From assembly GCA_963971425.1 (NCBI GenBank), contig OZ020521.1:498501-562500 (forward strand): a stretch of 64,000 nucleotides of DNA, read 5' to 3'. Source of the stretch: Bryoerythrophyllum caledonicum. Its lineage: Eukaryota; Streptophyta; Bryopsida; Pottiales; Pottiaceae. Positions within the stretch are counted from its first letter, which is position 1, and each line of letters starts with the position of its first letter. The notes below the pieces were generated by a model. That model saw nothing but the letters and a program-made list of their open reading frames with translations. It was not told the DNA's origin and did no database searches. Shown in pieces: positions 22,849 to 33,100 of the stretch. The position numbers were made by a program, and so were the translations under genes.

Positions 22849-23022
22849 TTAAAAGGGTCTAAGAGAATGTTCTAATTGACTAAATTTTGTTGTAGAGTAT
22901 TATTCACATACTTGAATAACGTTACACTTTAGCTCAAGTCGAGCTAATGTGTGACCTCGCCATTCTAATCGGAAGATCATTAGAGCAATCTAATATCTTT
23001 GCTCGGTTTTATGTTTGTGCAG

Positions 23023-24469
23023 ATCTGAGAGGGACAGGATGGTGTCTCAACTGCAGCACTTCTTCCAACCGAAGCCCGTCGACATTGACGATGACAATGG
23101 AGACGACAACAACCACTTGGATTGCTGGGAGCTGAAGGACCCATCGATGACACTGAAGTGGACGCTTCTGTGGGCGACCTATACGGATCATTTAGTGTTT
23201 GGTCAGACCTTCGCTGGTGCAATCGTCGATCCCCAGCACATCGACTTCAAGACCAAAGTTACTGATGTAGTCCACGAAGATAACGATCACGTTAAGTTGT
23301 CGTGTGAGACAACCACTGAATCCTTAGATCCGTATTTCTTTACTATTGTAGTGAACAATAGTTCATCTCCCTTCTGTATCCAGGATTTAGTCGATTCTCT
23401 TAGGTCTTCCAAATTTGAGGAAATAGTGACTCAGGTCGAGCATGAGATCTCTCTTAAGAAATGGGAGACTAGTAGCAGACAGCCGCTGAAAGCGAAGGCT
23501 GTAGCTAATAAACTGTACGTCATTCTATCTAGAATGAGTACCTTTGCCGCTCTAGATAAGGCCAAGAATATTGCGGCAAGACGCCCGATAGAACTTTCAA
23601 CGGTTTCGGGGGCCGTGACCGGTAGCCAGGACATGAGTCAAGCGTCGGTACCAGTTAGAACACCAGGTGCGAGAACAAGCCAAAGCACCCTGTGCAACAC
23701 GCTGTCTGCTTCCCCTGTAAAGAAGCGGTCCGCTGCCAAGAAGCCGGAGACCTCTTCAAGAAAGAAGTCGAAGCTCGTATCAGAGGAGGAGTTAGCCAAT
23801 TCGATGGCCTCTGCACTCGCGGAGCTTTCTAAGGCGCTCGGATACAGAGAGACAATCGACTACAACAACGTCCAACAGATTTACCAAAAATTCTGGACGG
23901 AGTGTCAGAGCTGCTTCTTCAAAGGCGACAGAGAGATGAAGATCGAGCTTGACGTGATGAGGTTGCATAATGCACCGCCGGAGTGGACGATCCGTGCGTT
24001 CAAACCTCGGGGCATGGAGGAGTTGAAGCATTACTACCTCCAAATGCCCGACAAGACGCAGAAGCTGACTCTCTGTGTCATGTCGAAGCTCGACGCTATG
24101 CCGACCACTGTGGAGGAGCTCAGCGACTGTGACTTCTACATCATCAACGGCCAGCACAGCGTTGCAGCCTCAAAGGAGATGATTAACGGCAACGTCCCGG
24201 AGGTGATGAGAAGGCACTTCCGTACATGGTAATGTTACATTGTCTGGACGCAGGATCCGGAGAAGCTGAGGAAGATTTCCGCGTATTATAATCGCGTGAA
24301 TGACTTGGTCCAGTTCAAGCCAACCTGGGCAACGAATATCCTCGGCTCCCGTGCTTTGTGGATCCAAACTGGGAGACCAATGCCGAAGCACTCCGCCACT
24401 GGCGTTCGAGGGTCTCACAAGTCAGGTCGGAGAACGGTAGCGGAGATTGCAAATGACAAGAAGTTTGAG
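23023..24469 (+). CDS. ParB/DGQHR-like domain exon of the large gene (element 1)
   Basis: The 11-nt first exon ATGGCTGAAAG joins here to give MAERSERDRM. The N-terminal ~200 residues match no family I know. A basic stretch follows (KKRSAAKKPETSSRKKSKL), probably an NLS. Then comes 'QKFWTECQSCF', and 'FYIINGQHSVAASKEM' near 24140-24180. The GQHxxxAS signature recalls the ParB/sulfiredoxin and DGQHR folds. The element 2 homologue has 'MLINGQHSVEASRR'. The ending 'YIVWTQDPEKLRKIS...PTW...LWIQTGRP' also aligns with element 2. A TAA interrupts the frame at 24230. DNA binding to the element's palindromes is a guess from layout. Confidence 0.6.
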
Positions 24470-24696
24470 GTAATATATCATAATCAAGGTCATGCACTTT
24501 AGCTCGAGTCGAGCTAAAGTGCAAATTTGTTCTGTATCTGTACAGTCATATGTATAGATAAAAAATCGTCATTGTCCGCTCATGGGTTGCAAGTTAGCTC
24601 GAGTCGGGCTAACTTGCAGTATTTGGACCCTACTGGGCATGTTTATATTCCTGCTATAATTGTAAACTCAAACGACCTTTTTTATGTTCTACGCAG
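24470..24696 (+). promoter_or_regulatory. Intron 2 with two palindromes (element 1)
   Basis: Sites at about 24493-24524 (cactttagctcgagtcgagc and its mirror) and 24588-24620. The outer arms of the latter changed on both sides to TTGCAAGTTAGC...GCTAACTTGCA. The compensating change in both arms indicates that symmetry itself is selected. Confidence 0.7.
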
Positions 24697-26061
24697 CCAT
24701 TTCTTAACGCGGTTCGTGAGCGCTTCGCAATGATCGACGTTGCGAAGAGCCAGGCAGCGCTTAAGAAAGTCGGGAAGGCGAAGGAGCTCTCAATTACGAA
24801 CGAGGTGAAGATCATCACCGCGACAGATGAGACCTTCAAGCTCTGGTCGGACGTCATCTCTTCCGCGGCGCAAGGCGACCTCATCAACGTCGATTCAACA
24901 TCGACGCCCTTGGCAAAGTTCAAGGACGCGAAGTCTTGGATTCCTGAGAAGGATGGGGTTCTGACGCACGAGTTCTTCAAGTTTCTCGGCAACATGACCG
25001 AAGCCGATCACGCGAAAATGTGCAAGCACATTCTCAATTGGTCAGGGCCATTGCGGAAACTGCCCTACCCTAAGGTGGTTATAAAGCTGCCAAATCCTGC
25101 GCTGGAGGATTGCTACACGGCCCGGGACTGGGTAGATCGGAGGAAGAGAAAGGAGGTCGCTTAGATGGAGCTTCAGTTGATCAGGCCTGAGCTGGCCTTC
25201 TTCAACAGCACTGGAGCGTACAATCGTTCAAATTGGCGAAAGTTCAAGAAGAACTACAACGTCAGCAAGGCCTCCAAGTGTGTCCTCCTGGATTAGGGTC
25301 CACCGGATTCGTACTACGCCAACTCGAGGCAGACGCAGTTTCGCAACTGCAAATGTGAAGATCTCTCTCCGTATGCGAAGGAGTTCTTCAGAGTCTTCGT
25401 CGATGTGCGGTCGCGGTTCGTTTCACCAGTGGGAGCCCTGCACTTCCGTTCTTACAAGGCGGCAACGAATTCGCTCGGGACGTGGCCTTCGGATTCGTGG
25501 CGCAACCTGGGCTGCAATGTGAAGCTCGGCATCATCGACTTTCGGAACATCCCTGGGTTCTCTAGGACGGCAACGTCGTCGTTGGAGAGGCCCTTCCTCG
25601 ACGAGTTCATGACAATGTTCGCATCGAAAGGTTTACCTCCCCTTACCGATCTTCCAGCCTGGCTCTTCATTTGCGGCAACGAGCAGTCACACATTCAAGT
25701 GACAGCGTTTGCTGAGGGCCCATCCCTGTGCCATGCATATGATGTGCTGCAGTCGAAGTATCTTCCCTCCGAGAACGAGCGCCTGGGAGGATACGCGCCA
25801 AAGACCAACAACGCTCTCGACCCGGTTCGGCTCCTCTTTCTCTTCAAGAAGGAGCTTACGGTGATCCCGACCGTAAAGAAGATCTACGCAGCTCCAGATC
25901 ATGTGTTGTACACGAAGCTGCTCAAGTACAACGAGTTGGAGTACTCCATGAATTTGAACGAGCTCCGGATGGAGTTCTTCATCAAGGTCTTGGAGCTGTT
26001 CTGCAAGAGGGGGGATTTTGTTGTCTAGCTGTTTGGCGGAACGAAATTTCTGACTGCGAGT
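24697..26061 (+). CDS. Middle-domain exon of the large gene (element 1)
   Basis: About 455 codons with no recognised domain. It aligns end to end with element 2 exon 2 (45003-43681). Shared landmarks are 'ERFAMID' / 'TRF.NID', 'NEVKIITATDETF' / 'NEIKVITLPDDIF', 'YTARDWVDRRKRK' / 'YHYEEWADRRKKK', 'LGIIDFRNIPGF' / 'LGLLDLREVPGW', 'LRMEFFIKVLELF' / 'LRMEFYLELLRDF' and 'FGGTKF' / 'FCGSKF'. Three in-frame TAGs lie in it. The 5' boundary (tacgcag|cca) is in phase 0, as in element 2. Confidence 0.55.
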
Positions 26062-26343
26062 GTGATGAGCATCCCTGCAGTTTAGCTCGAGTCGAGCTAA
26101 ACTGTTGATACCCTTTCTGACTCGTGTATAGTTTCAATGAGGTCATGCCTATGCTGGTTTGTGACACTTTAGCTCGAGTCGAGCTAAAGTAACGGCTTTT
26201 ACTTGTATCATTTTCTAGAAGTCATTAAATGCATTCGTATCCTTTGAAGTTGTAATAGCTGAGTTATCGTACCAGCAATTGTTTGTAGTAAGTTTAGCTC
26301 GACTCGACCTAAATTGAATCTTGTTCAATCCATTTGTGTGCAG
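26062..26343 (+). promoter_or_regulatory. Intron 3 with three palindromes (element 1)
   Basis: Sites at about 26075-26106 (CTGCAGTTTAGC arm, changed symmetrically to GCTAAACTG), 26160-26195 and 26288-26316. The short intron 27302-27508 carries one more at about 27403-27430, and the 3' flank has degenerate copies near 28750 and 29470. Confidence 0.7.
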
Positions 26344-27301
26344 ATGCTGGACTTGGAGGCATTCTGCATTTCCCACGACACCGATGAGCAGGACCTCGAC
26401 GACGCCTTTGAGGTCGCGTTGACGTTGGATCGGGCCGATTTCGATATTTCAGTGTATCACGTCAACGCAGAGATCTTCCCCGAGCTTGGAGAGGCCGTTG
26501 GAAAGGGGAAGGGGAAAGCCATTATTGACCTCGGGGATGAGGAGGAAGATGCGGAGCCGAGCGCCGTTGTTGCGTGCCCGATCTCGAGCACCGTCACTCC
26601 GGATAATGAGTCCCAGGATGACTTTGTTGACGCTACTCCGCCAGAGTTTCAGAGTGCCTCTCAATCTGAAGCAGGAGACACAATCGCTTCCTCTCGACAA
26701 CGGCTCGATTTCCCGGAGTTGGATTCGTTGGAGATTTCCGATAGGCCTCATTCAGCTCCTACCTTGGGCGCTTCATCCGCTCGTCCCGCGGCCAAGAAGA
26801 GGAAGGTCGCCAGCGCGAGCGGACGCTCTCCGATGGCTGTCGCGAGCAGCGCTCGGGATGTCAGCAGGTTGATCTCCCTTGAGAAGAAGCTCGAAGAGGA
26901 GGCCACCCGGATGAGGTTGATGGAGCAGCGGCTGGCGGAGCGCGATGAGGAGCTCAGGGATTTGCAGCGGAGGCGTGACCATGAAATGAAGAGGGACCAA
27001 GACCAAAGGCATGCCGAGATGATGCTCATGATGTAGAGATTCATGTCGGCTAATTTGCCTGCTGCCGCCACCACACCGCTCGTAGTTAATGCTGCTATCC
27101 CCCAGCCTCCCACCTCACCGGATGGCGGGTCTAGGAGTCTGTCTCGCGATTTGCAGCTGCCATCTCCGTCGGGTACCTCCCCTGTCTCCAATGGGGCTCA
27201 ATTGCTTCCTGTTCTCCCATCCCCGTCGGCCCGCCCTTCCTCCCTTCCGAAGTCGCCCGATCGGGACGAATCTATCGCAGATGTCCCCAGGTCATCGTCA
27301 G
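26344..27301 (+). CDS. Low-complexity, SIM/NLS/coiled-coil exon of the large gene (element 1)
   Basis: Starts right after tttgtgtgcag. An acidic N-terminal part carries 'AIIDLGDEEED', which fits a SUMO-interacting motif. 'AAKKRKVAS' is an SV40-like NLS. A strong coiled coil follows ('LEKKLEEEATRMRLMEQRL' and on), then a Pro/Ser-rich tail (LPAAATTPL..., PSARPSSLPKSP). A TAG at 27034-27036 separates coil and tail in an otherwise continuous frame. The donor tcg tca g|gttagt ends the exon in phase 1. The counterpart is element 2 exon 3. Confidence 0.55.
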
Positions 27302-27508
27302 GTTAGTGTACGTAGTTGCGAGTGTATATAGGCAGAACATTTTGTAAATGTCCAATTTTATACTCCAATATTTTTTGTTAATATTACAGTGCACGGCGAG
27401 CATTTCACCTCGACTCGAGCTAAACTGCTTGACATCTAACCACTGTGACTTGTATCCGTGTCCTCTGTGCGCATCCGCTGATAAGGTGAAGTTGATGAAT
27501 TTTTTCAG

Positions 27509-27780
27509 ATCTAAGTTTCGGAGATGACGCGATTGCTCAACCAGTCATAGAAGAGGTCGTCCAAACTGCAGTCCCAGTCATAGAAGAGGTCGTCCAAGTT
27601 TCAGGCGTGCTCTTAGACGAGATCAATCATGATTTAGCTGTCCTGGAGCCACCTCTTCTTGTCCCAGAACCGTGTCCCCAATCGGATGTCGGGCACTCCG
27701 GGCCTCTTGACAGCATGCAGGGTTCGTTGGGATCGATGGGTGCCCGAGACGAAATGTTGCAAGACGATGAAGTTCTCGAG
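27509..27780 (+). CDS. Short acidic linker exon of the large gene (element 1)
   Basis: Ninety codons between tttttcag and gtattc, in frame with its neighbours. It contains an exact internal duplication of the peptide PVIEEVVQ (two copies 34 bp apart at about 27540 and 27574). Acidic and Pro-rich, with no domain. Links the coiled-coil part to the HAD domain. Confidence 0.5.
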
Positions 27781-27924
27781 GTATTCTTTTAACTCTTTTT
27801 CGAACTCCACTCTTTCTCCATCACTCCTCCCCCCATTTACCTCTTTCGTTCTACATATTGTTGATTCGTCGTTGTTAATGAATCTGTAGTAATATTGGTC
27901 GTTCTCGTGGCGTTTCCGAACTAG

Positions 27925-28719
27925 GTTGGCGAGGCATCAATAAATGGTGCCAGTAATCTAGAAGAAATACCTAGAGTCCAATCAGATATCGAGGGCAGGT
28001 GGTTGAATATTGTGCTGGACCTCAGTGGGATTCTATGCATGTGTGAGCCGTCGTGGCAGGCCAGAGGATCCAAGAACTCTATCCCGTCCATTCACTCCGC
28101 TTTGCTGCCGGCCGAAGTAGGCCCTAAACTAGTTCGAGTGCGCCCTGGTTGTGCTGAATTTCTTACGAAGTTGTCTAAGATTGCCACCATCACAATCTGG
28201 AGTTCGATGATGGAATCTACAACGCGTCAGATATGTAATTATCTTTTTCAGCATAGTTCTTCGTACCCTCTCAGGATCTTTGGTCAGGAGAGTTGCGATA
28301 GGATTCCCGAGCGTAGAGTCGGTAGTAGAACATTCTACATGAAAGAATCTGGCACTCAGAAGGACATCTTCTTGAAGACCTTAACGAGCCATCTCTTCAA
28401 TAGGTTGGGCCGTGAGTATACTCCGGCAAATACGCTTGTCATTGACGACAGCCCGATTAAGCACATGCTCAATTTGCCGGAGAACGTCCTTCTTCTTCCA
28501 TCATGGTCGCACAAACATGTTGGCGCGAGAGACGATTCTGTATTGTTGGAGGAATTGCTGCCATATCTCTTTGACCTTCACCAATTTTCGCATGGCCTAG
28601 CACAGTATCGGGCCAAACATCCCTCTGGTCGGGAGATGTTTTATAATGATCAGAAGACGTGTGGTCAATCTACGAGTATCTGGAACGCAATCCAAGCGCC
28701 TCAGAATCTCCGCTCTTAA
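27925..28719 (+). CDS. FCP1/NIF-like HAD domain, C-terminal exon of the large gene (element 1)
   Basis: HAD motifs in order: motif I 'IVLDLSGILC' (nucleophile Asp near 28018), motif II 'ITIWSSMME', a lysine in 'KDIFLKTL', and motif III 'LVIDDSP'. This is the FCP1/SCP-type CTD-phosphatase fold. The second Asp of the usual DxDxT is Ser here and Asn in element 2, so the general acid/base is absent and activity may be reduced or altered. The DLxG + WSS combination is one I know from plant NIF-like HAD proteins, suggesting capture from a plant genome. The splice site 'ccgaactag|gttggc' puts this exon in frame with the linker exon, so it is a fusion and not a separate gene. Confidence 0.75.
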   Translation, partial: VGEASINGASNLEEIPRVQSDIEGRWLNIVLDLSGILCMCEPSWQARGSKNSIPSIHSALLPAEVGPKLVRVRPGCAEFLTKLSKIATITIWSSMMESTTRQICNYLFQHSSSYPLRIFGQESCDRIPERRVGSRTFYMKESGTQKDIFLKTLTSHLFNRLGREYTPANTLVIDDSPIKHMLNLPENVLLLPSWSHKHVGARDDSVLLEELLPYLFDLHQFSHGLAQYRAKHPSGREMFYNDQKTCGQSTSIWNAIQAPQNLRS

Positions 28720-28989
28720 TGCCGTTGGGAACGCTTAGATGCCTTTTACACTTTAGGTCGGATAGAGCTAAACTGTATCGATTGACTGCAGCTCGATTTC
28801 ATAAATTTTGTTGGACCATTTTTTGTGTATATATTTTTTTGATAATTGAAACTGAGATGTTTTGCCACTTTGTTTGTTGTGGAGATTGGATACCTACTGC
28901 TGATGGAATGTTGTGCTATTTTAAATGATTGGAATTTTCATCTATTGTTCTAAGGTATGTGAGTGTCGCTCTGGTTGAAATTTCTACAG

Positions 28990-29776
28990 TACCGTGACTG
29001 TCGGGCGTCCGTGGATTCCTTGCTGGGCCCGGAGGAGTTCGCCCTTTTTCTTCGGAGTAAAGGGCTTTTGTTGCACTCTGCTGCAACCGCGCAATCAACC
29101 ATGGATTACTCGACCATGGCAGTGGACGACGAAGTTGTTGAAAGCCCTATTGTGCGGGAGCCAATTCATGAAAGGAACAACTCGCCTTCGCCGTAGTGGC
29201 CTTGTTCAGTTCCAGGGTCCCCGCGTTGAAATCCGGATAATTGTACTCCGGCAAAGCGTATTCTCTATGACGGTTTAAGGGATGGTGCTTCCCAACGCTC
29301 GCTTGCGGTGCGTGTTATGATGACCTCCAATTTATTGCACTATTGAGATGTTTTGGCCTAGACAATTTTGGTTTGTTGTTGAGCTAGATTGCAATATTGT
29401 AGTTTTGGTTTATTTGAGCTTGATTTTTTTGTTGGGGGTTAAATGTGCTCTGTGGATCTTTCCTTCTGCATTTTAGCTCCATTCGACCTAATGTGCACTA
29501 GGATGGATCTCAATGATTTAATTTTCATGTGTGTTGTGTAGGAGTATTCGATCTAAAGTGTATTTCTTTGGATTGTGTGTGGCGCCAATTGTGCAGGAAC
29601 CATCCGATAAATGTCTCCGTCCCCGAACTCTCTCAGGAAATGCTGCTGGAGGCAAATGCTCTCCTTCCCCCACCCGCCGGCACTCGCTGTCCAAATCAAA
29701 CAATGACGAGGTGCGTAGGCGGGGTTTGCAGCGTCTTCTAGAAAGTCCATTAAAGCAAGAGAATAGCGCAACATAG
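28990..29776 (+). CDS. Small 3' gene of element 1 (two visible exons)
   Basis: Exon-like segments lie at 28990-29196 and about 29598-29776, each preceded by a good acceptor (tttctacag, ttgtgcag). The first contains 'STMDYSTMAVDDEVVESPI', matching 'SAIMDFSKQKVNDDVVDSP' of element 2, and both genes sit directly downstream of the HAD exon. The second is basic and Ser-rich ('SPSPTRRHSLSKSNNDEVRR') and ends in TAG. Whether the two join as drawn, and where the 5' exon and start lie, is not clear. No known domain. Conservation in both elements argues for a real protein. Confidence 0.45.
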
Positions 29777-30129
29777 ACAAGGCAACGTCGGAGGTCTTTT
29801 TTGAAGACGCGTATAGAGGCTTATGGTGGAACTCCGTAGACCATTTGATTAGTGATGGACGATTGTCTTTTGCCTCGGGGTGAATGAGTGTTGTTTGTGA
29901 CTATTTTCATGAAGTTTTAAATAAAGCTTGGAATAATGGTACATGCTTCTTTTAACGTTACCATTTTTTGGGACATTCGACTAATTTGGTCCATCCATGT
30001 AATGAAATATAGTATTCTTGGTGCATTGAAGATATGCTTTGCACCTACAATTGTCTATATATATAGATACTTTAAAGATCATAAATCTTCAAAATCATGG
30101 AAATCTCCCATTATAACTAATATGGTGTT
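29777..30129. repeat. 3' noncoding end and right TIR of element 1
   Basis: A noncoding tail ends in the right TIR (30100-30129, 'aaatctcccattataacta' then 'atatggtgtt'), the inverted match of 10535-10564. TSD TAAT follows at 30130-30133. Confidence 0.85.
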
Positions 30130-33100
30130 TAATCCAATTCGACTTAACATGACACGACGACCACCATGAACACGAAGATGAACACCATGATACGACCAGC
30201 ATGACAAGAGGAAGACGACCAGCACCTCTAAGGATAGTGGAGATTACAAGTTAAAAAAATTGACCCCAAAGGCACCTTGGTACCGAGGCCCCTAATTTCT
30301 CAAGACTCTAAACTTGTAGAACTAATCCAAATCTACTTAACATGACACGACGACCACCATGAACACGAAGATGAACACCATGACACGATGAGCATGACAA
30401 GTAGAACACGACCACCACATCTAAGGATAGTGAAATTACAAGTTAAAAAATTGACCCTAGACGCACCTCAGTACCGAGGCCCCTAATTTCTCTAGACTCT
30501 GAACTTATAGAACTAATCCAAATCTACTTAACATGACACGACGACCACCATGAACACCAAGATGAACGCCATGACATGACCAACATGAGAAGAGGAAGAC
30601 GACCAGCACCTCTTAGGATAGTCAAGATTACGAATAAAAAATATACACCCTAGGGGCACCTCGGTACCGAGGCCCCTATTCTCTCCAGACTCTGAACTTG
30701 TAGAACTAATCCAAATCTACTTAACATGACACGACGACCACCATGAACACGAAGATGAACACCATGACACGACAAGGATGATGAGGAAGACGACCAGCAC
30801 CTCTAAGGATAGTGAAGATTACAAGTAAAAAAAATGACCCTAAAGGCACCTCGGTACCGAGGCCCCAATTGTCTCCAGACTCTGAAATTGTAGAACTAAT
30901 CCAAATCTATTTAACATGACACGACGATCACCATGAACACGAAGATGAACACCATGACATGACCATCATGACAAGGGGAAGACGACCAGCACTTTATAAA
31001 ATAGTGAAGATTATAAGTTAAAAAAACCGACCTTGGAGGCACCTCGGTACCGAGGCCCCTAATTTCTCCAGACTCTGAACTTGTACTACTCTAAATCCAA
31101 TTCACATGAGACGACGACCACCATGAACACAAAGATGAACACCATGACACGACGAGCATGATGAGGAAGACCACAACCACCTCTAAGGATAGAAAAAATT
31201 ACAAGTTAAAAAAATTGACCCTGGAGGCACCTCGGTGCCGAGGCCCCTAATTTCTCAAGACTCTGAACTTGTAGAACAAATCCAAATCTACTTAACATGA
31301 CACAACGACCACCATCAACACGAAGATGAACACCATGACACGACGAGCATGACAAGTGGAACACGACCACCACATCTAAGGATAGTGAAGATTACAAGTT
31401 AAAGAAATTGACCCTAGAAGCACCTTAGTACCGAGGCCCCTAATTTCTCTAGACTCTGAACTTGTAGAACTAATCCAAATCTACTTAACATGACACGACG
31501 ACCACCATGAACACAAAGATGAACACCATGACATGACCAACATGACAAGAGGAAGACGACCAGCACCTCTTAGGATAGTGAAGATTACAAGTAAAAAATA
31601 TACACCCTAGGAGCACCTCGGTACCGAGGCCCCTATTCTCTCCAGACTCTAAACTTGTAGAACTAATCCAAATCTACTTAACATGACACGACGACCAACA
31701 TGAACACGAAGATGAACACGATGACATGACCATCGTGACAAGGGAAAGACGACCAGCACCTCTAAGGATAGTGAAGATTACAAGTTAAAAAACATGACCT
31801 TGAACGCACCTCAGTGCCGAGGCCCCTATTCTCTCCAAACTCTCAACTTGTAGAACTAATCCAAATCTACTTAACATGACACGACGACCACCATGAACAC
31901 GAAGATGAACACCATGACATCACCATCATGACAAGGGGAAGACGACCAACACTATATAAGATAGTGAAGATTATAAGTTAAAAAAATTAACCTTGAAGGC
32001 ACCTCGGTACCGAGGCCCCTAATTTCTCCAGACTCTGAACTTGTACTACTCTAAATGTAGTTCACATGAGACGACGACCACCATGAACACGATGATGAAC
32101 ACCATGACACGACGAGCATGATGAGGAAGACGACAACCACCTCTAAGGATAGAAAATATTACAAGTTAAAGAAATTGACCCTAGAGGCACCTCAGTACCG
32201 AGGCCCCTAATTTCTCTAGACTCTGAAATTGTAGAACTAATCCAAATCTACTTAACATGACACGACGATCACCATGAAAACGAAGATGAACACCATGACA
32301 TGACCATCGTGACAAGGAGAACACGACCAGCACTATAAAAGATAGTAAAGATTATAAGTTAAAAAAATTGACCTTGGAGGCACCTCGGTACCGAGGCCCC
32401 TAATTTCTCAACACTCTGAACTTGTACTACTCTAAATGTAATGCACATGAGACGACGACCACCATGAACACGAAGATGAACACCATGACACGACGAGCAT
32501 GATGAGGAACACGACAACCACCTCTAACGATAGAAAATATTACAAGTTAAAAAAATTGACCCTGGAGGCACCTCGGTGCCGAGGCCCCTAATTTCTCAAG
32601 ACTCTGAACCTGTAGAACTAATCCAAATCTACTTAACAAGACACGACGATCACCATGAACACAAAGATGAACACCATGACACGAGGAGCATGATGAGGAA
32701 GACGACCAACACCTCTAAGGCTAGTGAAGATTACAAGTTAAGAAAATTGACCCTAGAGGCACCTCGGTACTGAGGCCCCTATTCTCTCCAAACTCTGAAT
32801 ATGTAGAACTAGTCCAAATCTACTTAACATAACAGGATGATCACCATGAACATAATGATGAACACCATGACATGACCATCATGACAAGGGGAAGACGACC
32901 AGCACCTCTTAGGATAGTGAAGATTACAAGTTAAGAAAATTGACCTTGAAGACACCTCGGAACCGAGGCCCCTAATTTCTCCAAACTTTGAACCTGTACT
33001 ACTCTAAATGGAATTCACATGAGACGGCGACCACCATGAAGAGGAAGATGAACACCATGACATGATTAGCATGACAAGGGGAAGAGGACCAACACCTCTT

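Larger units (their letters stand above)
21684..23022 (+). promoter_or_regulatory. Intron 1 of the large gene with about ten element palindromes
   Basis: Palindromes with TTAGCTCGASTCGAGCTAA-type arms lie at about 21787, 21841, 21895, 21945, 22000, 22050, 22107, 22241, 22600 and 22924. The first eight are 50-55 bp apart in the first stretch, close to nucleosome-linker or iteron spacing. The intron starts gtaaaa and ends tttgtgcag. This is the densest cluster in element 1 and the best candidate for a protein-loading centre. Confidence 0.75.
21673..28719 (+). pseudogene. Large ParB-like / coiled-coil / FCP1-like HAD gene of element 1
   Basis: I read six coding exons: 21673-21683, 23023-24469, 24697-26061, 26344-27301, 27509-27780 and 27925-28719. 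All have GT-AG introns and one continuous frame of 1,616 codons. Parts in order: unknown N-terminal domain; Ser/Lys-rich NLS region; ParB/DGQHR-like 'YIINGQHSVAAS'; a middle domain; a low-complexity region with SIM-like motif, NLS and coiled coil; and an FCP1-like HAD. Exon order and most boundaries match the element 2 gene. The frame has five in-frame stops: TAA 24230-24232, and TAG 25162-25164, 25294-25296, 26026-26028 and 27034-27036. The copy therefore appears decayed, unless stops are read through. The internal 'starts' that split it into shorter proteins are artefacts of these stops and introns. Confidence 0.7.
10535..30129 (+). mobile_element. Giant TIR element 1 (19,595 bp)
   Basis: This is a self-contained insertion in satellite DNA. 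The left end AACACCATATTCGTTATATT (10535 on) matches the reverse complement of the right end, AACACCATATTAGTTATAAT (ending 30129). 27 of the first 29 positions agree, continuing as GGGAGATTT on both sides. It is flanked by TAAT (10531-10534 and 30130-30133). Contents: a DUF7869-like transposase gene (minus), a 7-kb noncoding middle, a divergent large gene combining ParB-like and FCP1-like HAD parts (plus), a small 3' gene, and about 24 copies of a CTCGASTCGAG-core palindrome. There is no capsid, polymerase B or reverse transcriptase, so it is a DNA transposon with unusual cargo, not a Polinton or retroelement. Confidence 0.92.

Noticed and set aside
24230-27036. Alternative nuclear genetic code (UAG/UAA as Gln, as in some green algae)
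   Set aside because: The two transposase genes, about 1,880 codons, have no internal TAG or TAA and use CAG/CAA for Gln. Reassigned codons would be expected throughout.
26344-28719. Separate genes for coiled-coil, linker and HAD proteins in element 1
   Set aside because: Intron phases join them in one frame and element 2 has the same order. The apparent breaks are introns and in-frame TAG codons.
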